Part shown: positions 1 to 9,082 of the stretch, piece after piece | Numbering within the stretch: the first letter of the stretch is position 1 | Layout: every line of letters begins with the position of its first letter | Assembly (NCBI GenBank): GCA_016792805.1 | Contig: JAEUHX010000018.1 | Coordinates: forward strand, 62,001 to 126,000 | Reading direction: 5' to 3' | Source of the DNA: Planctomycetota bacterium | Lineage (GTDB): Bacteria > Planctomycetota > UBA1135 > JACQFD01 | DNA length: 64,000 nucleotides | Program-made: the position numbers and the translations under genes | The notes under the pieces: generated by a model | Database searches by the model: none | Seen by the model: only the letters and a program-made list of their open reading frames with translations | What the model was told of the DNA's origin: nothing

Positions 1-533
1 TTGAGCGGGATGCGTCCCTCGCGGGCCTTCTCCGATCGAGCGATTTCGGCACCGCCGAGGCGACCGCCGACCTTCACTTTGACGCCCTTTGCGCCGGCCT
101 GAATTGTGGCCTGGATGGCTTTCTTCATCGCCCGGCGGAACGCGGCGCGCTTTTCCAGTTGCTCGGCGATCGACTCCGCCACAAGGCGCGAATCGAGTTC
201 GGGCCGCTTGATTTCTCGAATAAACAATTCGACCTGGCGGGACTTCCCGACGATCGCCTCGAGAGCCGTCTTCAACTCGTCGACACGAGCGCCCTTACGG
301 CCGACGAGGACGCCCGGGCGCGCGGTGTGGATCGTGATGCGAACGGCTTCGCCCGTGCGCTCGATCTCGACCTTCGGAACGCCGGCCGACTTGTGCTTGT
401 CATGAATCAGGCGACGGATCTGGAAGTCCTCGAGAAGGAGCTTTTTGAAGTCCTTCTTGTTGGCGTACCAGCGGGAACGCCAATTTTCCGAGTATCCGAG
501 CCGGAAGCCGAGCGGGTGAGTCTTCTGTCCCAT
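1..533 (-). CDS. rpsC: 30S ribosomal protein S3 (partial, 3' end off window)
   Basis: S3 binds 16S rRNA in the 30S head and lines the mRNA entry channel. The protein starts [13 protein letters not shown], the typical S3 N-terminus, at an ATG read from 531-533. The KH domain loop GRKG lies near residues 78-81 of the phrase [14 protein letters not shown], and the C-terminal domain begins with [18 protein letters not shown]. About 177 residues are visible; the rest lies left of the window. It sits 43 bp after rplV as the last visible gene of the S10 operon. The identification is not in doubt. Confidence 0.98.
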   Translation of the reverse strand, partial: MGQKTHPLGFRLGYSENWRSRWYANKKDFKKLLLEDFQIRRLIHDKHKSAGVPKVEIERTGEAVRITIHTARPGVLVGRKGARVDELKTALEAIVGKSRQVELFIREIKRPELDSRLVAESIAEQLEKRAAFRRAMKKAIQATIQAGAKGVKVKVGGRLGGAEIARSEKAREGRIPL

Positions 534-576
534 GGAGTGAGGTTCAGCGTTCCAGTGTGATCGGGATTCTTGAGGT

Positions 577-1044
577 TCAGCTCTGCTTCTTGGATGTGGA
601 CTTTCGCGTCGTCGCCTTCGCCTTCGGCGCGGCCTCGGCTGCGGCTGGAGCTGCCGCCACAGCGGTTGCCTTCGCTCCGCGCCGTCCACCGGCCTGCGCC
701 TGGCGCTCGCCGAGCACGACATGGATGTGGCTCGTGCGCTTTCGAATCGGAAGCGCGCGCCCCATCGGTCCGGGCTGGAAGCGGAACCGCCCTTGAAGCA
801 GCGGACCCGCATCGACCTGAATTTCACGGACGAAGAGGCGGTTCGCGTTCACCTGTCCGTCGCGCGTCGCATTGGCAATCGCGGACTTGAGGACGCGCGA
901 CACAAAAAAGCTGCCGCGCTTGTGCGTGCCGTCCAGGATCTCAATGGCGCGATTCACATCCTTGCCGCGAACAAGGTCGGCGACGTACCGGGCCTTGCGC
1001 GCGGTGATGTGCGCGAATCGGTGGTGGGCTTCGAAGTTCGACAT
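577..1044 (-). CDS. rplV: 50S ribosomal protein L22 with basic C-terminal tail
   Basis: L22 lines the peptide exit tunnel of the 50S subunit. The 155-residue protein opens with a typical L22 core ([18 protein letters not shown]) and keeps the beta-hairpin region [20 protein letters not shown] and the following strand SHIHVVLGE. After about residue 118 it carries a low-complexity Ala/Lys/Thr-rich tail ending in KSTSKKQS, which the usual roughly 110-residue L22 lacks. It lies between rpsS (27 bp away) and rpsC in the S10 operon. The tail is part of a pattern also seen in L3, L4, S19 and L19 of this window. Confidence 0.97.
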   Translation of the reverse strand: MSNFEAHHRFAHITARKARYVADLVRGKDVNRAIEILDGTHKRGSFFVSRVLKSAIANATRDGQVNANRLFVREIQVDAGPLLQGRFRFQPGPMGRALPIRKRTSHIHVVLGERQAQAGGRRGAKATAVAAAPAAAEAAPKAKATTRKSTSKKQS

Positions 1045-1071
1045 ATCAGTTTTTCGCAGATTCGTAAGAAG

Positions 1072-1377
1072 TTACTTCTTGGCCGGAGCCAGAGCCGCAG
1101 CGGGCGCCGCCCCTTCCTTGTCCTTGCGGCTCGTGTGACCACGGAACGTGCGAGTCGGAGCGAACTCGCCGAGTTTGTGGCCCACCATGTCTTCCACCAC
1201 GTACACCCGGGCGAACTTCCGACCGTCGTGCACCATGAAGGTGTGGCCGACGAAGTCGGGAATGATCGTCGAAGAGCGAGACCAGGTCTTCACCGGCTCG
1301 CCACCAGGACGCGTCCTGCTGACCTTCTTCAAGAGATGGTCGGCGACGAACGGTCCTTTCTTACTGCTACGGCTCAT
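1072..1377 (-). CDS. rpsS: 30S ribosomal protein S19
   Basis: S19 is a 30S head protein that contacts S13 and the A-site finger. The 101-residue sequence begins [19 protein letters not shown] and contains the family core [19 protein letters not shown] and [18 protein letters not shown] short Ala/Pro/Lys tail follows residue 85. It lies between rplB (95 bp upstream) and rplV in the S10 operon order, which supports the assignment. Confidence 0.97.
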   Translation of the reverse strand: MSRSSKKGPFVADHLLKKVSRTRPGGEPVKTWSRSSTIIPDFVGHTFMVHDGRKFARVYVVEDMVGHKLGEFAPTRTFRGHTSRKDKEGAAPAAALAPAKK

Positions 1378-1472
1378 GGAATGAGTGGCCTAGGAGATGT
1401 GATCGGAAGGATTCGGTTTTGTGGTTTCTTAGTGTCCGATGAGACTTGCTGCGATTCCCGGTGCTGCTGCCA

Positions 1473-2321
1473 CTAGCCCTGTTGATAGTGCGGGCCAGCC
1501 GGGCGGCGACGCAGAATGAACCGATCGGACGGGTGATTCGGACGGCGCGTCTTACCGCCCTTCGAAAGCACCGCCCACTTGGAGACCGACTGGCGGCCGC
1601 CGGCGGTACGACCCTCACCGCCACCCATCGGGTGCGCGACCGGGTTTTGTGCAGTTCCGCGGACGTGAGGACGGACGCCGCGATGGCGATTGCGGCCGGC
1701 CTTGCCGAGGGAGACGTTCTGCCAATCGAGGTTTCCGATGCGGCCGATCGTCGCGCGGCAATTCACATGCACTTTTCGGAGTTCGTTGCTCGGCATGACG
1801 AGCAGGGCGTAGTCTCCTTCGCGAGCCGAGAGGCGAGCTGCCATTCCAGCTGAGCGCGCAATCTTGCCGCCGCTGCCGGGGAACTGCTCCACATTGTGCA
1901 CTTCAAGACCGACGGGGATCTTGGCGAGCGGCATCGCATTGCCGACGTTGGGCTCGACTTCCACCCCAGAGACCACCGTGCTTCCGACGGTCAGGCCAAC
2001 CGGCGCCAAAATGTAGCGCTTCTCGCCGTCGGCGTAATGCAGCAGAGCGATCAGCGCCGAGCGGTTCGGGTCGTACTCAATATGTGCAACCTTCGCCGGG
2101 ATCCCGTCCTTGTCGCGGCGGAAATCGATCCGGCGGTACATCTGCTTGTTGCCGCCGCCGATTCGGCGCGTCGCGATGTGACCGTGATTGTTGCGGCCAC
2201 CCTTCTTCTTGCGCGGCTCGATGAGGCACTCCTCGGGCTTCGAGCGAGTGACCTCCGAGAGGTCGAGCACAGTGCCGTGCCGGCGCGCGGCAGAGGTCGG
2301 GCGATAGGACTTGATAGGCAT
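1473..2321 (-). CDS. rplB: 50S ribosomal protein L2
   Basis: L2 binds 23S rRNA near the peptidyl transferase centre and bridges to the 30S subunit. The 282-residue protein has the usual length, the N-terminal phrase MPIKSYRPTSAARR, the OB-type domain around IEYDPNRSALIALLHYADG, and the C-terminal loop NPVAHPMGGGEGR. In E. coli L2 that loop reads NPVDHPHGGGEGR. The conserved His (residue 230 here) is kept, while the neighbouring Asp is Ala and the second His is Met. It is flanked by rplW and rpsS as expected. Confidence 0.98.
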   Translation of the reverse strand: MPIKSYRPTSAARRHGTVLDLSEVTRSKPEECLIEPRKKKGGRNNHGHIATRRIGGGNKQMYRRIDFRRDKDGIPAKVAHIEYDPNRSALIALLHYADGEKRYILAPVGLTVGSTVVSGVEVEPNVGNAMPLAKIPVGLEVHNVEQFPGSGGKIARSAGMAARLSAREGDYALLVMPSNELRKVHVNCRATIGRIGNLDWQNVSLGKAGRNRHRGVRPHVRGTAQNPVAHPMGGGEGRTAGGRQSVSKWAVLSKGGKTRRPNHPSDRFILRRRPAGPHYQQG

Positions 2322-2397
2322 GGAAGTATGGAGTTTCGGTTCGTTCGCGAGTGAGGGGGCCGGCTGGTGGCTCTTGGGATCTCTTCGCCAGACTCGC

Positions 2398-2694
2398 TCA
2401 GGCGTACTCGATCGTCTGACCAGCCTTCAAAGTAACAATCGCCGTCTTGTGATCGGCGCGCTCGCCGGTCGACAGGCCGCGACGAACGGTCTTCCCGCCG
2501 GTGCGGATCGTGTTGACCGCCTCGACCTTTACATGAAACAAAGCCTCGATCGCGCGGCGGATCTCGACCTTGTTGGCATCGAGCGCCACATCGAAGTGGT
2601 ATTTGTTACGACGCTCCTGGTCAAACGTACCCTTCTCCGAGAAGAGCGGGCGCTTGATCACTTCGCGAAAGCGCTTGAGGGCGATGGGATGCAT
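2398..2694 (-). CDS. rplW: 50S ribosomal protein L23
   Basis: L23 sits at the exit of the peptide tunnel and docks trigger factor and the SRP. The 98-residue protein contains REVIKRPLFSEKGTFDQE, a version of the L23 start region, and the later conserved stretch KVEIRRAIEALFHVKVEAVN. Length and position between rplD and rplB are normal. The start ATG at 2692-2694 is chosen because it gives the family length. Confidence 0.95.
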   Translation of the reverse strand: MHPIALKRFREVIKRPLFSEKGTFDQERRNKYHFDVALDANKVEIRRAIEALFHVKVEAVNTIRTGGKTVRRGLSTGERADHKTAIVTLKAGQTIEYA

Positions 2695-2754
2695 GGTATT
2701 TGTAAATATCGAGTAGTCGTGATCTGCGATTCGTGAATGGGACGGAGGTCTCCG

Positions 2755-3540
2755 CTATTTCGCCGAGGCGCCGACCGCGGACTTGGAGGCCTTCTTGCGA
2801 GCCGCGCTCGCTTTGGGGGCGGCGCTCTTCTTGGCCGGCGAGCTCTTCGCAGCCTTCTTCGCATCGTCCCCCGTCGCGCCCTCCGTCCCTCCCTGAAGTG
2901 CGATGCCGCGATGGCCCGTCTTGAGGCGGTCCATCGCCTCTTCGGCCATCAGCACGAGGCGATGCCGGAGCACGTCGTCGGCGTTGAAGTCGTCGACGGT
3001 CCGCACCGAGACGCGCGGGAAGTTGCGCATCGAAAGCCAGGCCTGGGGGCTCTGGGCGCCGAGCACGACGAGACACGAGGAGCGATCGCCCACCTCTTCG
3101 CCGAAGGCGCGGAACATGGCGCGCGCCGCCTTGGAGGAGGGCTCATTGAGGGAGAGCTTCGAAACCAGCGCCAGCTCGCCATCTGTCACCTTTCCGAAAA
3201 GCGCGCCGCGCAGGGCGACGCGGAGTTCCGTCTGGGGACGGCGGTAGCTGTAGTCGCGCGGCTGGGGGCCGAAGATCGTGCCGCCGCCTCGCCAGAGAGG
3301 CGACTTCTTCGAGCCCGCGCGGGCGCGCCCCGTGTGCTTCTGCTTCCAGGGCTTCTTGGTCGTGCCGGCGATCTCGCTGCGCTCCTTCGTGTCGGCGGTG
3401 CCGAGACGCTGGTTCGCCGCGTACATAAGAGAGGCCGCGCGCAGGCAGCGCAGGCGCGTGCGATCGCCGAAGATCGCCTCGTCGAAGGGAACCTCCGACA
3501 GGGCCTTCGCCGAGAAGTCGTAGCGCTTGAGAGTCACCAT
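2755..3540 (-). CDS. rplD: 50S ribosomal protein L4 with basic C-terminal tail
   Basis: L4 binds 23S rRNA and its loop reaches the exit tunnel; in enterobacteria it also autoregulates the S10 operon. The tunnel loop is recognisable as TKKPWKQKHTGRARAGSKKS followed by SPLWRGGGTIFGP. The body is about 205 residues, then a roughly 50-residue tail of Lys, Ala and Ser repeats (for example KKAAKSSPAKKSAAPKAS) extends it to 261. It lies between rplC and rplW. No L4-responsive leader structure could be proven in the long rpsJ leader. Confidence 0.96.
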   Translation of the reverse strand: MVTLKRYDFSAKALSEVPFDEAIFGDRTRLRCLRAASLMYAANQRLGTADTKERSEIAGTTKKPWKQKHTGRARAGSKKSPLWRGGGTIFGPQPRDYSYRRPQTELRVALRGALFGKVTDGELALVSKLSLNEPSSKAARAMFRAFGEEVGDRSSCLVVLGAQSPQAWLSMRNFPRVSVRTVDDFNADDVLRHRLVLMAEEAMDRLKTGHRGIALQGGTEGATGDDAKKAAKSSPAKKSAAPKASAARKKASKSAVGASAK

Positions 3541-3614
3541 GGATCGAGCCTTTTCGATTCTTTGTGGTTAGTGCGTTGGGCAGCCGGTAATTGCGAAAAG
3601 TGATGTCCGAGAAG

Positions 3615-4364
3615 TTACTTCTTGGCTTTCTCGGGACCGCCCTTCTGCGAGGCCTTCTTCACCGTCGGCGGAGCCTTGCGCGGAGGCGGCGGCGTCTTCG
3701 CGCGCTTCACCACCACGAGTCCGCCGGTGGGGCCGGCGACTGCGCCATAGATATAGATAAGGTTACTGTTCGGATCGACGTCGAAGACCTGCAGGTTCTT
3801 CGCGGTGTGCTTCTTCGCGCCGAGGTGGAGCGCCATGCGCGTGCCCCGGAAGGTGTGCGAAGGGTCTGCCGAGGAGCCGACCGAGCCTGGCTGGCGGATG
3901 TTCATCGAGCCGTGGCTTGCGGGGCCGCGGTTGAAGTGGTGGGCGCGAATCGTGCCCATGAAGCCGCGACCCTTGGAGATGCCCTCCACGTCGATGAGCT
4001 CCCCTTTCTCGAACGCGGCGACCGTCGCCACGTCGCCGACGGTGGCCGCCGGCATGTCCTTGATGCGCGCCTCGCGCAGCACGCGCAGGGCCTTACCGGC
4101 CTTCGCAGCGCTATCCGCCTTGGCCGATTCGCTCTTCAGGACACCGAGGTGGCCGAGAACGGGGCGAGAAAGGACCTTCGGACGGCACTCCTCGAAGCCG
4201 ACCTGGATGGCTGCGTAGCCATCCTTCTCGGCGGAGCGAATTTGCGTCACCGTGCAGGGACCGGCTTCGACGACCGTCAACGGAACGACACGCCCGTCTT
4301 CCGTGAAGCGCTGCGTCATGCCGCGCTTGCGACCAATCAGAAACTTGAGGGCGACTTGTGCCAT
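3615..4364 (-). CDS. rplC: 50S ribosomal protein L3
   Basis: L3 is an early-assembly 23S rRNA-binding protein. The protein has the family start FLIGRKRGMTQRF, the core GISKGRGFMGTIRAHHFNRG, and the loop NIRQPGSVGSSADPSHTFRG near the peptidyl transferase centre. The loop glutamine that is methylated by PrmB in E. coli is not conserved here. A Pro/Lys-rich tail (TPPPPRKAPPTVKKASQKGG) extends the C-terminus to 249 residues. It is second in the S10 operon, 147 bp after rpsJ. Confidence 0.97.
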   Translation of the reverse strand: MAQVALKFLIGRKRGMTQRFTEDGRVVPLTVVEAGPCTVTQIRSAEKDGYAAIQVGFEECRPKVLSRPVLGHLGVLKSESAKADSAAKAGKALRVLREARIKDMPAATVGDVATVAAFEKGELIDVEGISKGRGFMGTIRAHHFNRGPASHGSMNIRQPGSVGSSADPSHTFRGTRMALHLGAKKHTAKNLQVFDVDPNSNLIYIYGAVAGPTGGLVVVKRAKTPPPPRKAPPTVKKASQKGGPEKAKK

Positions 4365-4511
4365 GGCGTCAGGATTCGTGGTTTGCAGGATGCGCTGCTT
4401 GGAGTAGCTCGTGCGTGTGCGACGGGCGGGGCAGTCGTGCTTGGCTTACCGAGAAGGTCTTGGCGTGCCGGTAGGGATGCTTCGGGACTTCGAGTCAGCG
4501 AGGAACCGCGA

Positions 4512-4817
<306 letters not shown>

Positions 4818-5180
4818 GGGTTCGGGCTACCGATCTGCTTCAGGGTTGGAGGAGAGAGAGTTGGGAAAAGTGAGGAAACGTTGAGTGGAGTGCTGAGGCG
4901 AGAATCTGGATCGTGGCCGTCGGACGCGCGAATTGTTGGGAGCGGTCTTGCGATGGCGGGCGAATCAGGAGGCGAGTCCTGGAGTTCCCGTCGTCTGGGC
5001 CGGTGATCCCCCGCTTTTCGAGCGAGAACCCACAAAACGCTGCTTCTTCTGCGCGCATTCCGATGGAAGCGACCGATGAGCTCATACGGGGTCAATGCCC
5101 CGCTGGAACTCCGGATCGCTCGCCGCCGGCTCGACTACGCGTGGAAGCCGCGAGGGCTTCGCGTTGAAAAAGGGGCGAGG

Positions 5181-5209
5181 ACTCTATCGGTGCCCCCCAA
5201 TGCGGTCAA
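5181..5209 (-). promoter_or_regulatory. sigma70-like promoter for the S10 operon
   Basis: Read on the minus strand, TTGACC and TAGAGT are separated by exactly 17 bases. The site lies just after the fusA 3' hairpin and ahead of the rpsJ leader, which is where an S10 operon promoter is expected. Transcription start would fall near 5172. Confidence 0.65.
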
Positions 5210-5210
5210 G

Positions 5211-5237
5211 CCTCCCAGGGCCGTCGCGGCCGGGAGG
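5211..5237 (-). terminator. GC-rich hairpin after fusA
   Basis: The arms CCTCCC and GGGAGG enclose a second paired block (GGCCG with CGGCC), giving a stable stem 18 bp past the fusA stop codon. There is no U-run after it, so it may be a weak terminator, an RNA-stability element or a pause site. It separates str-operon transcription from the S10 promoter. Confidence 0.4.
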
Positions 5238-5255
5238 TGGAGCCATGTCCCTCGG

Positions 5256-7322
5256 TCACTCCCCCGTCACCTCGCGGCGAATGCGATCGGGCACCGGCGC
5301 ATAGCGGCACGGCTCGAGGGCCGCCGACGCGCGCCCCTGGGAGAGCGAGCGTAGGGCGGTGGTGTATCCGAAGGTCTCGCCAGCGGGAACGGTTCCGCGA
5401 ACCACGCGGATGAGCTCCTCGACTCCGAGGTCCTCGACGATGCCGCGGCGCGACTGAAGGTCGTTCAGGACGCCCGACAAGTACTCGGGAGGCGTTCGAA
5501 TCTCGAATCGGAGGATCGGCTCCAGCAGCTCGCCGCCCGCATCGCGCATGGCGGACTGCAGCGCTTCGGAGGCCGCCGCCTGATAAGCGACTTCGGCCGA
5601 CTCCGGCGCAATCGATCCGCCGACAATGGTGACCTTCACATTCACAACCGGATAGGCGAAGTTCGCCCCCGACTCGAGCGCTTCACGCACCGATCGCTCG
5701 ACGGACGCGTGGAACATCTTCGGGATCGCCGCGAGCGCGGTCGGCTCCATGGAGACGTTACAGCGCGCCTCTTCCTGGGGGAAAACCTCAAGAATCACGT
5801 GGCCGAAGAGCTTCTTGCCGCCGAGTTCGCGGTCGAATCGGTGCTCGCCGCGCGCATGGCCACGGATGGTCTCGCGATAGGAGACGAAGGGCTTCCCGGC
5901 ATTTGTAAGAACGCGGTGCTCGCGTTCGAGGCGGTGCCTGAGCACTTCGAGATGAAGCTCCCCCATGCCGGCGATCAACACTTGTCCCGTCTCGACGTCG
6001 GTACGGGCTCGAAACGTGGGATCTTCGCGCTCGAGGCGCTTCAGCGACTCGAGCAGCTTGTCGCGGTCGCTCGAATTCTTGGGCTCGAGCGCCATCGAGA
6101 TGACCGGCTCAGGAAACTGTGACTTCTCCAGCAGAATGGGGCTGCCTTTGCTGTAAAGCGTGTCGCCCGTGACCGTCTCCTTGAGCCCGGGCAAAGCCAC
6201 AATATCGCCGACGGATGCCTCCTCGATCGGCTCGCGATGATTGGCATGCATTCGCAGAATGCGATTCGCGCGCTCGGGCTTGCCGGTTCGGGCGTTGTAA
6301 ACGAGTTCGCCCGCCTTGAGCACGCCCGAGTAGATTCTCGCGTAGGAGAGATCTCCGTGGGCGTCGCCGAAGATCTTGAAGACGAGTGCACAAAGCGGCT
6401 CCGAAGGAGCCGGCTTGCGGGAAGCCTCTTTCTCCTTCTCCGGCTCGAATCCCTTGACGGGCGGCAGGTCGAGAGGCGAAGGCAAGAATGCAACAATGGA
6501 GTCGAGTAGCGGCTGAATCCCGCGATTCTTGAAGGCCGCGCCCATGAGGGCCGGCACCAGATCGCAGCGAAGCGTGGCCCTGCGAATCGCGGCTTTGAGC
6601 GTTGGGCCGTCGACCTCGTCTCCTGCAACAAATCGCTCGAGAAGCTGCTCGTCGACTTCGGCGACCTTCTCGACGAGATGCGCACGGGCGATCTCCGCCT
6701 CGTCGGAAAGGTCCGGGCCGAGCGGCCGGATTTGTGGAGTCGCGCCCTGATCGTCGTCGAGGAAGCGAATCTCTCGGCGCTCGATCAGGTCGACGACGCC
6801 CTCGAGCTCCTTCTCCTTGCCGATTGGGATCTGGACAGCAACCGCGTTGGCGCCAAGGCGCTTGCGAATGTCCTCGAGGCACTTTGCGGGATCCGCGCCG
6901 GGGCGATCCAACTTATTCATGAAAACCAGGCGAGGGACGCGATAGCGATTCGCCTGACGCCAAACTGTTTCGCTCTGCGCTTCGACGCCGTTCAGACAAT
7001 CGAACACGATGACCGCTCCATCGAGCACGCGCAGGCAGCGCTCCACCTCGGCGGTGAAATCGACGTGGCCCGGCGTGTCGACGAGCTGCAGCCGAAATCC
7101 CCCCCAGAAGCAATTTGTTGCAGCGGCCGTAATGGTGATACCGCGCTCCTGCTCCTCCTCCATCCAGTCCATGGTGGCGGTGCCTTCATGCACTTCGCCC
7201 ATGCGATGCTCGCGCCCCGTGTAATAAAGGATGCGCTCGGAAACTGTGGTCTTTCCTGCGTCAATATGAGCGGCGATTCCGAAGTTACGAATCCGCTCGA
7301 GGTCGCTGGTCTTGGGGGGCAC
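5256..7322 (-). CDS. fusA: Elongation factor G (divergent domain IV)
   Basis: EF-G is the GTPase that drives ribosomal translocation. The 688-residue protein shows G1 AHIDAGKTTVSERIL, switch I ERGITITAAATN, G3 DTPGHVDFTAEVERCLRVLDG and G4 NKLDRPGAD, followed by domains II to V ending in FGYTTALRSLSQGRASAALE. The domain IV tip is unusual: the canonical GSYHDVDSSE loop is GSIAPESAE (residues 568-577), one residue shorter and lacking the conserved His. The gene follows the Tsr3-like gene by 38 bp in the str operon. Some planctomycetes carry two EF-G forms, so a second copy elsewhere is plausible. Confidence 0.96.
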   Translation of the reverse strand: MPPKTSDLERIRNFGIAAHIDAGKTTVSERILYYTGREHRMGEVHEGTATMDWMEEEQERGITITAAATNCFWGGFRLQLVDTPGHVDFTAEVERCLRVLDGAVIVFDCLNGVEAQSETVWRQANRYRVPRLVFMNKLDRPGADPAKCLEDIRKRLGANAVAVQIPIGKEKELEGVVDLIERREIRFLDDDQGATPQIRPLGPDLSDEAEIARAHLVEKVAEVDEQLLERFVAGDEVDGPTLKAAIRRATLRCDLVPALMGAAFKNRGIQPLLDSIVAFLPSPLDLPPVKGFEPEKEKEASRKPAPSEPLCALVFKIFGDAHGDLSYARIYSGVLKAGELVYNARTGKPERANRILRMHANHREPIEEASVGDIVALPGLKETVTGDTLYSKGSPILLEKSQFPEPVISMALEPKNSSDRDKLLESLKRLEREDPTFRARTDVETGQVLIAGMGELHLEVLRHRLEREHRVLTNAGKPFVSYRETIRGHARGEHRFDRELGGKKLFGHVILEVFPQEEARCNVSMEPTALAAIPKMFHASVERSVREALESGANFAYPVVNVKVTIVGGSIAPESAEVAYQAAASEALQSAMRDAGGELLEPILRFEIRTPPEYLSGVLNDLQSRRGIVEDLGVEELIRVVRGTVPAGETFGYTTALRSLSQGRASAALEPCRYAPVPDRIRREVTGE

Positions 7323-7360
7323 GGGCTTTCAGGTCGGAGTGCGAAAAAGTTGCGTTCGTC

Positions 7361-7864
7361 TCAGCGGCGCGGGTCGGCGAAGGCACGTGCATCGGCTCGG
7401 AGCTCGTCGAGCCGGGCAGCGTTTCGAGAGAGGAACTCCGGGGCGAATCGATAGCCATGAAGAAAATCGAGGCGCTCGATGCCCAGCAGCACCGAAGCGA
7501 CATAGAGTGCCTCGACGCTCGCCAGCCCGGAGGCGGGATCTTCATACAACCGAGACCGCCTCGGGTAGGCCGTGACAAATCCCGGAGGGATGGATCTACG
7601 GGGAGGCTCGCCGGTGAGATCTCTCAGCACCTGGGGCAGATGGTGCCATGAGCTGTCGACGAGCAAGATGGGCAACTCCGCGTCCAGCGGTGAGAGCGCG
7701 GCGCCATCGGGGTGCAGCAGCGTGCAGGGCGGCAGGGCGATGGGGCGCTCCCGAACCCAGCTGCGAAACTCGACGCCGGCGAGACCACGGAGCGGCGTGA
7801 GCGAGCACTTCTTCGTCGACTCGCGAGCGTCACGAACGATCAGCACTCTGAGCGGCGAAGTCAT
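7361..7864 (-). CDS. Tsr3/DUF367-like ribosome biogenesis protein
   Basis: The 167-residue protein matches the pattern of the Tsr3 (DUF367) family, known in eukaryotes and archaea as the SAM-dependent aminocarboxypropyl transferase of small-subunit rRNA. Seen here: an N-terminal RDARESTKKCSLTPL segment, ALSPLDAELPILLVDSSW (usual form LSPxD...VDCSW), RSIPPGFVTAYPRRSRL (usual LPxLVAANPxNYG), and GLASVEALYVASVLLG then FAPEFLSRN. The ATG at 7862-7864 is preferred because a longer frame would run into rpsG. It lies between rpsG and fusA, in an operon devoted to the ribosome. Activity and substrate are inferred; the assignment is from motif resemblance only. Confidence 0.6.
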   Translation of the reverse strand: MTSPLRVLIVRDARESTKKCSLTPLRGLAGVEFRSWVRERPIALPPCTLLHPDGAALSPLDAELPILLVDSSWHHLPQVLRDLTGEPPRRSIPPGFVTAYPRRSRLYEDPASGLASVEALYVASVLLGIERLDFLHGYRFAPEFLSRNAARLDELRADARAFADPRR

Positions 7865-7974
7865 CGTGGGATCTGTGTGATCGCGCCCCGGAAACGAGCG
7901 CGGGCCCGTTCCCGGGCCCGCAGCGTTCGACTCTGGAAACCGCGAAGTGCCGCGGGCTTCGGCGAGTTGTGAAC

Positions 7975-8448
7975 TTACCACGCGAAGTGGCTGTAGGCCT
8001 TGTTGGCCTCGGCCATTTTGTGGACATTTTCCTTCTGGAGCACCGACGCGCCGGTGTTGTTGTACGCGTCGACGAACTCCTCCGAGAGGCGAACGGACAT
8101 CGGCTTGCCCTTCTTCTTGCGGGCATTCTCAACAATCCAGCGGATTGCGAGAGACTGCTGGCGATTCTTGCGCACCTCGCGAGGAACCTGGTAGGTGGCA
8201 CCGCCGACGCGCCGGCTGCGGACTTCGACCTGCGGCTTCACGTTCTCCACAGCCTTGTTAAAGATCTCGATCGTCTCGACGTCGGGGATCTTCTTCTTGG
8301 CGCGCTCAAGCGCCTGATACACGATGGCCTGAGCAGTGGTCTTCTTCCCCTCCTGCATGACCTTGTTGACGAGCTTGGAGACAACTTTCGAGCCAAACGC
8401 CGGGTCCGGAAGAACCAGCGGATCAGTGCTCTTGTAACGACGCGGCAT
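7975..8448 (-). CDS. rpsG: 30S ribosomal protein S7
   Basis: S7 nucleates assembly of the 30S head. The 157-residue protein contains KLVNKVMQEGKKTTAQAIVY, NVKPQVEVRSRRVGGATYQV and RWIVENARKKKGKPMSVRLS, which define the family, and ends KMAEANKAYSHFAW. It follows rpsL by 107 bp in the str operon and precedes the Tsr3-like gene by 110 bp. Confidence 0.98.
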   Translation of the reverse strand: MPRRYKSTDPLVLPDPAFGSKVVSKLVNKVMQEGKKTTAQAIVYQALERAKKKIPDVETIEIFNKAVENVKPQVEVRSRRVGGATYQVPREVRKNRQQSLAIRWIVENARKKKGKPMSVRLSEEFVDAYNNTGASVLQKENVHKMAEANKAYSHFAW

Positions 8449-8555
8449 GTCGAGAACTGTAAGAGGTCAGAATTGTATGGAGTATTTGAGAAGAGCGAAT
8501 TCGGGAGCGGCTCGGGGTTCTCGCGCTGCGGAGCCCCCTTGCCTCGGAGCTCGCC

Positions 8556-8927
<372 letters not shown>

Positions 8928-9017
8928 GCGAAGCGAGGCGACAGGACGTGGCGATCGATGGCTGAGGAGGCTCGGCTTCTCCATGGACGGAGAGCCCCTC
9001 CGAGATTTGGGGCGGAG

Positions 9018-9046
9018 ACTGTAATCACCTCCCCGGGCAGCCGCAA
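9018..9046 (-). promoter_or_regulatory. sigma70-like promoter for rpsL
   Basis: On the minus strand TTGCGG and TACAGT are 17 bases apart in the rpoC-rpsL gap, about 90 bp upstream of the rpsL ATG. The -35 box is weaker than the S10 promoter. It would let the str operon be transcribed apart from rpoBC. Confidence 0.5.
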
Positions 9047-9082
9047 GTTCGCAGCCCCCGGGGGGTTCGACGGGAGCGGGTC

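Larger units (their letters stand above)
4818..5255 (-). other. Intergenic leader between fusA and rpsJ
   Basis: This 438-bp stretch has no gene. It holds, in transcription order, a GC-rich hairpin just after fusA (5211-5237), a sigma70-like promoter (5181-5209), and a leader of roughly 360 nt running to the rpsJ start. The leader length resembles S10 leaders that carry L4-controlled attenuators, but I could not identify a matching structure by eye, so regulation by L4 is only a possibility. Confidence 0.6.
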
